Source of the DNA: Hymenobacter mucosus
GTDB taxonomy: Bacteria > Bacteroidota > Bacteroidia > Cytophagales > Hymenobacteraceae
Length of the DNA stretch: 64,000 nucleotides
Assembly: GCF_900188255.1 (NCBI RefSeq)
Contig: NZ_FZNS01000001.1
Coordinates: forward strand, 806,001-870,000
Reading direction: 5' to 3'
Under the pieces are notes generated by a model. The model saw only the letters and a list, made by a program, of their open reading frames with translations, ran no database searches and was not told where the DNA came from. Positions 27,351 through 35,327 of this stretch are shown here, in pieces; position 1 is the first letter of the stretch; the number at the start of each line of letters is the position of its first letter. Made by a program: the position numbers and the translations under genes.

Positions 27351-29690
27351 CTATACCTGCACCATCTTGGTTTCAAGCACTTTGTCCGGCGTGATGGGTA
27401 GGCTGCGGATGCGCTTACCTGTAGCGTGAAACACCGCATTAGCAACGGCGGCGGCTACCCCTACCATCGAAATCTCGCCAATGCCCTTCACCCCCATCGC
27501 GTTGATATATGGGTCATGCTCGTTCACAAATTCCACCGTCATTTCCGGAATGTCGGCACTAACGGGAATGTGATAGTCGGCCAGGGTAGCGTTGGTGTAG
27601 CGAGCAAAGTTCTGGTCGCGCTTGGTGGCTTCCATCAGCGCGCATCCAATGCCAAAGATGCTGCCGCCAATAATCTGGCTGCGGGCCGTTTTGGCGTTGA
27701 GAATGCGGCCCGCGGCGTGCACACTTACCCAGCGGGTAACGCGCACGGTACCCAAATCGGGGTCTACCTTCACCTCGCAGAAGTGGGCGCCAAAGGAGTG
27801 CATGGAGTGGCCCGCCATGTCGTCTTGGTGGCCGGAGTCGGCCGGGCCAGCCGCTAGTCCCGACTCGTAGCCGGCGCCGTACTTACCGTTGCCGCTTCCT
27901 TCCACATCGCTCATTTCGTTGCGCTTCATCAGCGTCGCGAAGTCTTCACCCTTGGTCTTATCTGACTTGAGCACCATCCGGCCTTTTTCCACCACCACAT
28001 CGGCGGGTTTGGCTCGGAACAGTGGCGACTTCTTATCCTGCGTGGCTTGCTTGATAAGCTTCTGCCACACGTCTTGCGCAGCCATGTAGATAGACGACGA
28101 CACCGTGCCCGCCGCCACCGACCCCCCGGAGTTAGGCGCGGTAGGCAGTTTGGTATCTCCTAGTTCAAAGCGCACTTTGTCGGGAGTTATCCATAGCGCA
28201 TCGGCCGCTACTTGGGTCATTACGGTATAGGTACCCGTGCCCAGGTCGGTAGCGCCGGTTTGCACTAAGGCATGCCCATCGGCGTAGAGCCGCACGCGGG
28301 CCGTGCCTTGGTTGTTATGCACGGGGTAGCTAGCCGTAGCCATGCCCCAGCCCACCAGCAGGCGGCCGTCGTGGGTGGCACCGGCTTTGGGGTTGCGCTT
28401 GCTCCAGCCAAACAACTCGGCACCGCGGGCATAGCACTGTTTTAAGCTCTTGCTACTCCACGGTTTACCGTTGCTGGGGTCCTTCTCAGCGTAGTTGCGC
28501 AACCGAATTTCCAGCGGATCAATGCCCAATTGATACGCCAGGTCATCCATGGAGCATTCAATGGCAAACGAGCCGGGAGCCTCGCCGGGGGCACGCATAA
28601 ACGTAGACGTCATCACATTGGCCCGCGCCAACTGGTAAGATGATTCAAACGTTGGGCACGCGTACAGCAGGTTTATTATGCGGCTGTTTGGCTCAGCGTA
28701 GTCGTCCCACGGTGAGGTGGTAGAGGTTTTCTCGTGAATGAGAGCCGTCAACTTGCCATCCTTCGTCGCCCCTATTTTCAGCGTCTGAGTTTGGTCTTCG
28801 CGGTGGCCCATGCTGGTAAACATCTGCGGCCGTGTGAGGGAAAGCTTCACTGGGCGGCCCACAGCCTTGGCCGTTTGCACCGTAAGAACAGTGTGGGGCC
28901 AGCTAGAGCCCTTGCAGCCAAAGCCGCCACCAATGTACTTCGTGACTACGCGTACCTGCTCAGCGGCTAGCCCTAGCATGGTGCTCAGCGCTTTTTGGGT
29001 GCGGGTTACGCCCTGTGTTGCCTCGTACACGGTTAGGCGGTCCGCAGCTTCCCAATGAGCGGTAGTAGCCCCAGGCTCCATGGGGTTGTGGTGGTTGATG
29101 GCGTGCACGTAGGTATGCGTGAGCTGCACTGGCGACGCCGCAAACGCAGCCTTCGGGTTGCCCCGCACGGTGTGGCCCGGCGTTTTACCATCCTGCACCT
29201 TCTGCGGATCAAATAGCTCGGCTTTGGGATCTTCGTAGGAGGCAGCCGGTTTTTCGGCGGCAATGTTCACGCGTACGAGTGCAGCCGCGTGCTGAGCCCG
29301 CTCCAAGGTATCGGCCACTACCACGGCCACGGCCTGCCCAGCGTAGTGAATCTGGTCGGAGGTTAGGGGCAGGAAACCCATGGGGGCGCCAATAGCTTTT
29401 TTGCTTTGGGCATCATTGGGGGTTTTGGCCAGCTTGGGCAGATTTTGATGGGTAAGAATAGCTAGTACCCCCGGCTCTTTCAGGGCCGCGCTAGTATCAA
29501 TGCTTTGGATGCGGCCTTTGGCCACGTCACTGGTTTTGAGCACCGCGTGCACCAGCCCAGGCAGGTTGTTGAACTCAGCCGAGTAGCGGGCCTGCCCTGT
29601 CACCTTGGCGCGGCCATCTACCCGATCGAGAGGCTGCCCCACGGAGCCGCTCTGGGGGTTGGTTTCAAAGAATTTTGGTTCGGTATCCAT
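27351..29690 (-). CDS. molybdenum hydroxylase large (molybdopterin-binding) subunit, PaoC-like
   Basis: 779 aa catalytic subunit of the xanthine oxidase family. The a/b hammerhead domain is near 25-140 (VDGRAKVTGQARYSAE), and molybdopterin-binding motifs include GGGFGCKG near 250 and the MRAPGEAPGSFAIE region near 360. The expected base Glu739 lies in KGIGEISMVG at the C-terminus. It has no signal peptide of its own; export would rely on the Tat signal of the Fe-S subunit. Gene order on the minus strand (Fe-S, FAD, Mo) matches E. coli paoABC, a periplasmic aldehyde oxidase. The substrate here is inferred to be an aldehyde or N-heterocycle, not proven. Confidence 0.92.
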   Translation of the reverse strand: MDTEPKFFETNPQSGSVGQPLDRVDGRAKVTGQARYSAEFNNLPGLVHAVLKTSDVAKGRIQSIDTSAALKEPGVLAILTHQNLPKLAKTPNDAQSKKAIGAPMGFLPLTSDQIHYAGQAVAVVVADTLERAQHAAALVRVNIAAEKPAASYEDPKAELFDPQKVQDGKTPGHTVRGNPKAAFAASPVQLTHTYVHAINHHNPMEPGATTAHWEAADRLTVYEATQGVTRTQKALSTMLGLAAEQVRVVTKYIGGGFGCKGSSWPHTVLTVQTAKAVGRPVKLSLTRPQMFTSMGHREDQTQTLKIGATKDGKLTALIHEKTSTTSPWDDYAEPNSRIINLLYACPTFESSYQLARANVMTSTFMRAPGEAPGSFAIECSMDDLAYQLGIDPLEIRLRNYAEKDPSNGKPWSSKSLKQCYARGAELFGWSKRNPKAGATHDGRLLVGWGMATASYPVHNNQGTARVRLYADGHALVQTGATDLGTGTYTVMTQVAADALWITPDKVRFELGDTKLPTAPNSGGSVAAGTVSSSIYMAAQDVWQKLIKQATQDKKSPLFRAKPADVVVEKGRMVLKSDKTKGEDFATLMKRNEMSDVEGSGNGKYGAGYESGLAAGPADSGHQDDMAGHSMHSFGAHFCEVKVDPDLGTVRVTRWVSVHAAGRILNAKTARSQIIGGSIFGIGCALMEATKRDQNFARYTNATLADYHIPVSADIPEMTVEFVNEHDPYINAMGVKGIGEISMVGVAAAVANAVFHATGKRIRSLPITPDKVLETKMVQV

Positions 29691-29821
29691 AAGGAAAGTA
29701 TTCCAGGAAGTGTAGAAACGCTATCTGTTGCGCTTCAATCAGTAGGGGCCAGAAGGGTGGCAACGCGCCGGCTTCCCGGGTTGCGCCTTAGACGTTAGGT
29801 GCGAGTTTTCCCTAACCGTTC

Positions 29822-30805
29822 TTAGCCAGCAACCTTCTGCAAGGCCTGCACCAGCGTATTTTGAGCTAGCTCCACCTTATAGCGGTTTTCGCTACGTGGT
29901 TGCGCCCCACGGAGGGCTGCGGCCGCGGCAGCCCGAAAAGTTGCTTCGGTAGCTGGGGCGCCCGTCAAGATTTTTTCGGCTTCGCGGGAGCGCCAGGGCT
30001 GAGCTCCTACCCCACCCAGTGCCACGCGGGCCGAGCGAATGGTGCCTCCTTGCACATCAAGGCCAACGGCAGCCGACGCCAGGGCGTAGGCGTAGCTGGC
30101 TCGCTCACGTACTTTTAGGTAGGTGGAGCGGCGAGCATGGACGGCCGCCGGAATTGTGACAGCCACAATCAGCTCGCCAGGTTCCAGCATGGTTTCCTTC
30201 TGGGGCGTTTTTCCGGGTAATAAGTAGAACTCGGTGACGGGCACGCGGCGCTGCTTGCCCTTCTGGTTTTCCAGGGTCAGCACGGCATCCAAGGCCGCCA
30301 GGGCTACCGATAAGTCGCCGGGGTAGGAGGTAGCAATGCAGGCATCGGAGGTACCCAGAATGGCGAGGTTGTGGTTGTCGCCTTGCAAAGCGGGGCAGCC
30401 CGAGCCGGGTACGCGCTTGTTGCAGGGGAAGGCCGCGTCGCGGAAGTAGCCGCAGCGGGTACGCTGTAGAATGTTGCCGCCAATGCTAGCCATGTTGCGC
30501 AACTGGGGCGAGGCGGCCAACAAGAGCGACTCCGATATGGCTGGGTATTGCTGCAATACGAGCGGGTTTTCGCCCACATCGCTCATACGCTCCATAGCGC
30601 CAATGCGCAAGCCGTCCGGCGTTTGCTCAATGCCTCTGAAGGGTAGCATGTTGATGTCAACCAACTGAGGATGTTCCTCTAGGTTAGCCTTCATCAGGTC
30701 CAGCAAGGTAGTGCCACCGGCGATGTAAGCGGCCTGCGGATTAGCCTTGCGGATGGCGGTAGCCTCCTTGGCAGAGCCCGCTTGCGTATAGCTAAAATTA
30801 TTCAT
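29822..30805 (-). CDS. molybdenum hydroxylase FAD subunit with extra Fe-S cysteines, PaoB-like
   Basis: 327 aa. The start at 30805 (MNNFSYTQAGS) is the conserved N-terminus; the residues before it are Pro/Arg-rich. FAD-binding motifs are AAYIAGGTTLLDLMK (26-40) and NMASIGGNIL (104-113). Between them and the rest of the domain is the segment RTRCGYFRDAAFPCNKRVPG with Cys118, Cys128, Cys137 and Cys156. This corresponds to the insertion that in PaoB carries a [4Fe-4S] cluster and sets these enzymes apart from plain xanthine dehydrogenase FAD subunits. It passes electrons from molybdenum/Fe-S centres to an acceptor. 121 bp follow the Fe-S gene and 131 bp precede the Mo gene. Confidence 0.93.
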   Translation of the reverse strand: MNNFSYTQAGSAKEATAIRKANPQAAYIAGGTTLLDLMKANLEEHPQLVDINMLPFRGIEQTPDGLRIGAMERMSDVGENPLVLQQYPAISESLLLAASPQLRNMASIGGNILQRTRCGYFRDAAFPCNKRVPGSGCPALQGDNHNLAILGTSDACIATSYPGDLSVALAALDAVLTLENQKGKQRRVPVTEFYLLPGKTPQKETMLEPGELIVAVTIPAAVHARRSTYLKVRERASYAYALASAAVGLDVQGGTIRSARVALGGVGAQPWRSREAEKILTGAPATEATFRAAAAAALRGAQPRSENRYKVELAQNTLVQALQKVAG

Positions 30806-30926
30806 GGGAATAGAAGTGAAATGGTGGGGTAGTGAACTGGTAACCTGAGGTGGTGGTGAAGTAGGCCGCCGCCGCTGCCACGTTGGCAAACAGCATGGGT
30901 AGCAGCCTATTCACCAAGGCACCACG

Positions 30927-31562
30927 CTACACCTTCCCTTTTCCGGCCACCTCCCGCACAGCCGCTACAATGTTGGGGTAGGCCCCGCAGCGGCAGAGGT
31001 TACCGCTCATGTACTCCCGAATTTCTGCTTCAGAGTTGGCATGGCCTTCACGCACGCACGCCACACCCGACATAATCTGGCCAGGCGTGCAGTAGCCGCA
31101 CTGGAAACCATCGTGCTTGATGAAGGCTTCCTGCATAGGGTGCAAGTCTTCGCCTTTGGCTAGACCTTCGATGGTTGTAATTTCCTTGCCTTGGTTCATA
31201 ACCGCCAGGGTAAGGCAGCTATTAACCCGGCGGCCATCGATGTGCACGGTGCAAGCCCCGCACTGGCCATGGTCGCAGCCTTTCTTGGTGCCCGTCAGGT
31301 CCAGGTATTCCCGCAGGGCATCAAGCAAAGTCACCCGGGGTTCGGCCTGAATGGTGCGGACGGTGCCGTTTACGTTCAGCCGCATGGCCGATACACCTTC
31401 TACCGTTTTTGAAAAGGCCGTAAGACGCTCTGCCTGGCTGATGAAAGGCGGTGCAAGCGCCAAGCCTAGAATGCCACCGGCCTGCTTCATAAAGGAGCGG
31501 CGCGAGCCGTCGTCCGGCCGCAGCTCCGAAGCTCCGCTGGTAGGTTCGGAATGATTGGACAT
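30927..31562 (-). CDS. molybdenum hydroxylase [2Fe-2S] subunit with Tat signal, PaoA-like
   Basis: 211 aa. From ATG 31562 a long polar head leads to the twin-arginine motif SRRSFMK (20-26) and a hydrophobic stretch ending near residue 40, a Tat export signal. The plant-ferredoxin-like cluster uses Cys96, Cys101, Cys104 and Cys116; the second cluster uses Cys155, Cys158, Cys190 and Cys192 (CGYC and CRC motifs). It is the first gene of the three-gene minus-strand unit. The Tat signal implies that the whole assembled complex is exported with its cofactors, as for PaoABC. Confidence 0.94.
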   Translation of the reverse strand: MSNHSEPTSGASELRPDDGSRRSFMKQAGGILGLALAPPFISQAERLTAFSKTVEGVSAMRLNVNGTVRTIQAEPRVTLLDALREYLDLTGTKKGCDHGQCGACTVHIDGRRVNSCLTLAVMNQGKEITTIEGLAKGEDLHPMQEAFIKHDGFQCGYCTPGQIMSGVACVREGHANSEAEIREYMSGNLCRCGAYPNIVAAVREVAGKGKV

Positions 31563-32085
31563 GGAAATAAGAACTGGAGGTGATTGGAAAGACGGGCGCA
31601 CAACCTGCCATACTGCAAGCGCCACGATGTATTCAACCCGACTATGATCCGATGGTTGTGCTTGGTCTTACAGTACGGCTTAGCCCAGGCATAGTTCAGC
31701 CACCTGCCGCTTAGCCCTCGGCACATCCCAAACTCGTTTGCCCTGGCACCGCTAACACCTTCGAACAAAACCGCTTACGCTAGACTGAGCGGCCTACCGC
31801 GCTGGCAAAAACGGGCCTGATATCCCCCGCCAAAGCAGCAACCCATAGTCACGCTGCAACCTGATAATCATAATATTACACATCTAATCAAGCCTATATT
31901 CAGACGCTCAGACGAGCTATTTCCCGCAGGTGATGCGATAAGGTAAGTAGCCCATGTTACTCAAAGCCTCTTATTTCATATCAGGACCCGAAGCCGCGGT
32001 GGATACCTTGTGTCAAGTGCAAGCTACGTTAGTGTCTTAGCTCCTCATAACCTGCTTCTGGGATAGCCTACAGACTCTGCAAAAC
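31563..32085. other. non-coding region upstream of the molybdenum hydroxylase genes
   Basis: About 520 bp with no supportable ORF. It must contain the promoter of the three-gene unit, but no exact minus-strand TAnnTTTG is seen. Nothing else recognisable before the hairpin at 32086. Confidence 0.4.
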
Positions 32086-32125
32086 ATGAAAGGCCCGTTT
32101 CAGCATGCTGAAACGGGCCTTTCAT
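32086..32125. terminator. 40-bp perfect palindrome, terminator-like
   Basis: ATGAAAGGCCCGTTTCAGCA and its exact complement, with no unpaired loop bases required. It lies 28 bp after the stop of the Thr-Ser-Gly repeat lipoprotein gene on the minus strand and shares the core AAAGGCCCGTTTC with the terminator at 27286-27319. Confidence 0.75.
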
Positions 32126-32152
32126 ATGTACCTCTAGATAGAGGAAAGATGC

Positions 32153-32497
32153 TTAGCGAGTGGTACCGCCGGTAGTCGTACCGCTGGTGGTGCCGCTGGT
32201 AGTAGTACCCGAAGTGGTGCCGGAGGTAGTGCCAGTAGTGGTAGTACCCGAAGTAGTACCGCTGGTAGTGCCGCCCGAAGTAGAGGTACCGCTGGTGGTG
32301 CCATACGTGGTAGAGCCACTAGTAGTGCCGGAGGTAGTACCTGATGTTGTTCCCGACGTGGTGCCATCGGTGGAGCCGCTGGTAGAGCCGGCGGGAGCAT
32401 CAGTGCTCGTGCTAGAGCAAGAGCTGAGGGCGGCGCCTACGCAGAACGCGAGGCCGAGGGTGCGAATAGCCAGGGCTGATTTAACTACCTTTTTCAT
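32153..32497 (-). CDS. Thr/Ser/Gly-repeat lipoprotein, function unknown
   Basis: 114 aa. A lipoprotein signal peptide (KKVVKSALAIRTLGLAFCVGAALSSC is split around the lipobox LSSC at about 24-27) is followed by about 85 residues of almost pure Thr, Ser and Gly in loose TSGTTSGTT repeats, with single Tyr and Ala residues and a final Arg. There is no globular domain. The signal peptide, frame and a terminator just downstream argue that it is a real gene. The plus-strand frame through the same repeats (Val/Pro/Glu) is an artefact. Such a tail could be a flexible, possibly glycosylated surface tether; this is inference. Confidence 0.7.
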   Translation of the reverse strand: MKKVVKSALAIRTLGLAFCVGAALSSCSSTSTDAPAGSTSGSTDGTTSGTTSGTTSGTTSGSTTYGTTSGTSTSGGTTSGTTSGTTTTGTTSGTTSGTTTSGTTSGTTTGGTTR

Positions 32498-32745
32498 AGG
32501 AGTAGGTTGGTTGACGTGGTGAATGAGTCAGATCAAAAATGTTGTTTAACAACGATTGTATTGTACGGTCTCAAACGCTGCGCCGCCTAAAAAATTTATA
32601 CGAACAAATACGTATTTTGCCTCTTTTTATCAGTATAAATACCGACAAATCAGCTGTTTGCAAGTATTTCGGCACACTCACCGCCCATCAAAACACCGTT
32701 TTGCAAGCCTCGTACGGCAACCTCTTCCTATCCTAGAGTGATACT

Positions 32746-34263
32746 TTATTTCACCGTTCCAGCCAGCGAAGCATACGTAAGCGCGTCAAACGTAACGCCA
32801 TTTTTGGCCCGAATTTTCAGCGTGGTTAGCGGTTGAGAAACGAAGAATATTTCCGTCATAGTGGTGAGCCCATCATCAGCAAATACTTCCACAGAAGCGG
32901 CATCAAACAAGAGCGTGAGGGCGGCAGCGGGGCCCGTAGCTAAGCGGGGCCCGGGGTGGCGACCCGCAAACTTGTTGCTGAAGCCCGTGGCACCGGCCTT
33001 GCTCCGGTCGATGTAGTACTGGTTAGCTATTTTGTTGTAACCGATGGCCAGCTCCTCCCCTTTTGCATTCGACAATACGAGGGCAAACTCTTGTAGCTGC
33101 TTGGTCGTGAGCTTGAGCTGAAACTGCGGGCTGCTGGGCTTAATCTTATCTGACAGGTCTAGCTCAGACTTCACCGCCACGTTTTTTAGCGTTTGGCTGG
33201 GCTGGGCAAGCTTGCTTACTTCCTTGGCAGGCTCCGAAGTGAGGTAGATTTCCGGACCTACTTGCCGCAACGCGAGGTCTCGCGGTGTGGTCATGGCGCT
33301 ACGCCAGGGCGAGGTAGGCACTTCGTTGGCGTATTCCCAGTTGCTCATCCAACCCAGGAACAGCTTGCGCGCCCCGGTGTTGTTCCACGTCACGCCGGCG
33401 TAGTTGTCTTTGCCCCAATCAACCCACTTTTGGGTGGTAGTGGTAGGCGTGAAGGTTTTGCCATCGAACTGCCCCACAAAGTACTGGGTTGCCGAGCCCC
33501 CATTGGGCCCGCCGGGGTTAATGCTCACCAGCAGCACCCAGTGGGTTTTGCCGTTCAGGACCAGCGGAAACAGGTCGGGGCATTCCCACACGCCGCCGTG
33601 GGCACCCAGTTTCTCGCCAAACTCGCTCAGCTTGGTCCAGCTTTTCAGATTGGGCGAGCCGTAGAATGTAATGCGGTCCTTGGTTGCCAGGGTCATTACC
33701 CACTGCTTTGCCACCACGTTCCAGCTCACCTTGGGGTCGCGGAAGTCCTGGATGCCCGGATTGGGCAGTACCGGGTTGCCCTCGTACTTCTTCCAGGTTT
33801 TGCCTTCGTCGAGGCTGTAGGCGAGGCTCTGGTATTGGTGCTTGTTGGTTTTCTTCTTTTCCTCGTCGGCGTTGTGGTGGGTAAAAATGGCTACCAGCGC
33901 GTTTTTGCCGAACCCGGCGGTGTTGTTTTCATCTACCACGGCGCTGCCCGAGAAGATCATGCCCAGCTTGTCAGGAAACAAGGCAATGGCTTCCTCCTTC
34001 CAGCTTACCAGGTCTTTGCTGGTAGCATGGCCCCAGTGCATGGGCCCCCAGGTCATGCCCTCGGGGTAGTGCTGAAAGAACAAGTGATACGTACCGTTCA
34101 GGTACACCATCCCATTGGGGTCGTTCATCCAGTGTGCCGAGGGTGTGAAGTGGTAGGCAGGGCGGTATTGGGGGGTAACCGGGGGTACGGGGGCAGGCGT
34201 TTGGGCCTGTACTACGGGCGCGGCAGCTAGAAGCGAAAGGGCCAGAAACAGGGTCTTTTTCAT
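32746..34263 (-). CDS. glycoside hydrolase family 32 (fructanase/levanase type)
   Basis: 505 aa. The start at 34263 gives a signal peptide MKKTLFLALSLLAAAPVVQAQ; the upstream residues are not signal-like. The five-bladed propeller carries the GH32 triad: nucleophile Asp48 in WMNDPNG, transition-state stabiliser Asp176 in FRDPKV, acid/base Glu227 in WECPD. The C-terminal beta-sandwich (about 375-505) ends KNGVTFDALTYASL. GH32 enzymes cleave beta-fructosides (levan, inulin, sucrose). A Sec signal without lipobox suggests a periplasmic location. It is the last gene of the locus that begins with susC at 41708. Confidence 0.94.
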   Translation of the reverse strand: MKKTLFLALSLLAAAPVVQAQTPAPVPPVTPQYRPAYHFTPSAHWMNDPNGMVYLNGTYHLFFQHYPEGMTWGPMHWGHATSKDLVSWKEEAIALFPDKLGMIFSGSAVVDENNTAGFGKNALVAIFTHHNADEEKKKTNKHQYQSLAYSLDEGKTWKKYEGNPVLPNPGIQDFRDPKVSWNVVAKQWVMTLATKDRITFYGSPNLKSWTKLSEFGEKLGAHGGVWECPDLFPLVLNGKTHWVLLVSINPGGPNGGSATQYFVGQFDGKTFTPTTTTQKWVDWGKDNYAGVTWNNTGARKLFLGWMSNWEYANEVPTSPWRSAMTTPRDLALRQVGPEIYLTSEPAKEVSKLAQPSQTLKNVAVKSELDLSDKIKPSSPQFQLKLTTKQLQEFALVLSNAKGEELAIGYNKIANQYYIDRSKAGATGFSNKFAGRHPGPRLATGPAAALTLLFDAASVEVFADDGLTTMTEIFFVSQPLTTLKIRAKNGVTFDALTYASLAGTVK

Positions 34264-34358
34264 GCGGGTGGGAAGAGTGCAGGTAGTAACGAAATCGGAC
34301 AAGAGTAGCTTAAGCCAGCACAGATGCCAGCAGACACCATATAATAAGGAGTGCGGCG

Positions 34359-35252
34359 CTACACGGCGCGCGGCTCCAGCAGTTCCAGCACATCGGCTTC
34401 CCGAATGGCGGGAGTAGCGCCCAAGTGCGTAGCTACCAGTGCCCCCGTGGCGCAGGCAAAGCGTAGGGCTTCGCCAGGCTCCTGCCCGTTCAGCCAGCCT
34501 TTTAGCAGAGCGGCCAGGAAGGAGTCGCCGCTGCCAATGGTGTCTTTAACCTCTACCGCTACGCCGGGGGCCCGGTACAGCTGCCCATTGGTACAGAGCA
34601 GGGCACCATCGGCCCCACAGGTTACGCACACGGCCTGCAAATCAAACCGCTCGGCTAGCCATTGCATAGCCGTGGGGCGGTCGGTTTCCAAGCCAAACCA
34701 AGTCATGATTTCGGCCAGCTCGTGGTGATTCATCTTTACTAGGTTTGCCTTTTCCAGCAAATACTTGGTTACCTCCTTAGTGTAGTGTGGGGGCCGCATG
34801 TTCACGTCGAACACCTTGAATCGGGCGTGTTCCAGCAGGCGGTACAGGGTTTCGCGGGTGCCGGCCTGGCGGGCAGCCAAGCTACCGAACACAAACACCT
34901 CGGCCTGCTCCACAAGCTGCTCTAGCGCGGCATCGTACTGAATATAGTCCCAGGCTACGGGCTGCACAATCTTGTAGGTCACCTCGTTGGCGTCATCCAC
35001 GTTGGCTTTCACTACGCCGGTAAGGTGGGTTTTGCCGCGCTGCACATAGTCGGTGCGGAGGCCCTTGGATTCAATAAACTCGAGCAGCTCGGTACCCAGC
35101 TCATCATCGCCAACACGGCTAATCAACTCTACGGGCAAGCCCAACTGGTGTAGGTGCACGGCCACGTTGAAAGGCGCACCGCCGGGCTGCTTGCCGGTGG
35201 GCAGCACGTCCCACAGCACTTCCCCAAAGCAGACTATTTTCTTTTCAGACAT
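34359..35252 (-). CDS. PfkB family sugar kinase, probable fructokinase
   Basis: 297 aa cytoplasmic kinase. The N-terminal PfkB signature region GGAPFNVAVHLHQLG lies at 24-38, and the C-terminal signature DTIGSGDSFLAALLKG at 237-252 with catalytic base Asp243 and the anion hole GSGD. In the context of a GH32 and a sugar porter it is most likely a fructokinase feeding fructose 6-phosphate into glycolysis. Other ribokinase-family sugars cannot be excluded from sequence alone. The gene is 75 bp downstream of the transporter gene. Confidence 0.9.
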   Translation of the reverse strand: MSEKKIVCFGEVLWDVLPTGKQPGGAPFNVAVHLHQLGLPVELISRVGDDELGTELLEFIESKGLRTDYVQRGKTHLTGVVKANVDDANEVTYKIVQPVAWDYIQYDAALEQLVEQAEVFVFGSLAARQAGTRETLYRLLEHARFKVFDVNMRPPHYTKEVTKYLLEKANLVKMNHHELAEIMTWFGLETDRPTAMQWLAERFDLQAVCVTCGADGALLCTNGQLYRAPGVAVEVKDTIGSGDSFLAALLKGWLNGQEPGEALRFACATGALVATHLGATPAIREADVLELLEPRAV

Positions 35253-35327
35253 AGGAATACGGGAGTTTAATTGAGAAGAGGAACCAAGCAGCTCAGTGCC
35301 GGAGGGCGGCGTACTGCTTTAGTGGCA

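Noticed and set aside
32153-32497. Possible CRISPR-like or tandem DNA repeat array
   Set aside because: The repeats are imperfect 9-12-bp coding units without spacers; they are explained by the Thr-Ser-Gly protein repeat.
32160-32522. Plus-strand frame rich in Val, Pro and Glu
   Set aside because: It is the antisense of the Thr-Ser-Gly repeat gene; open only because of the repeat codons, with no signal peptide or ribosome-binding context.
33193-34230. 345-codon plus-strand frame opposite GH32
   Set aside because: Antisense shadow of a gene with clear GH32 catalytic motifs; composition is typical of a GC-rich shadow frame.
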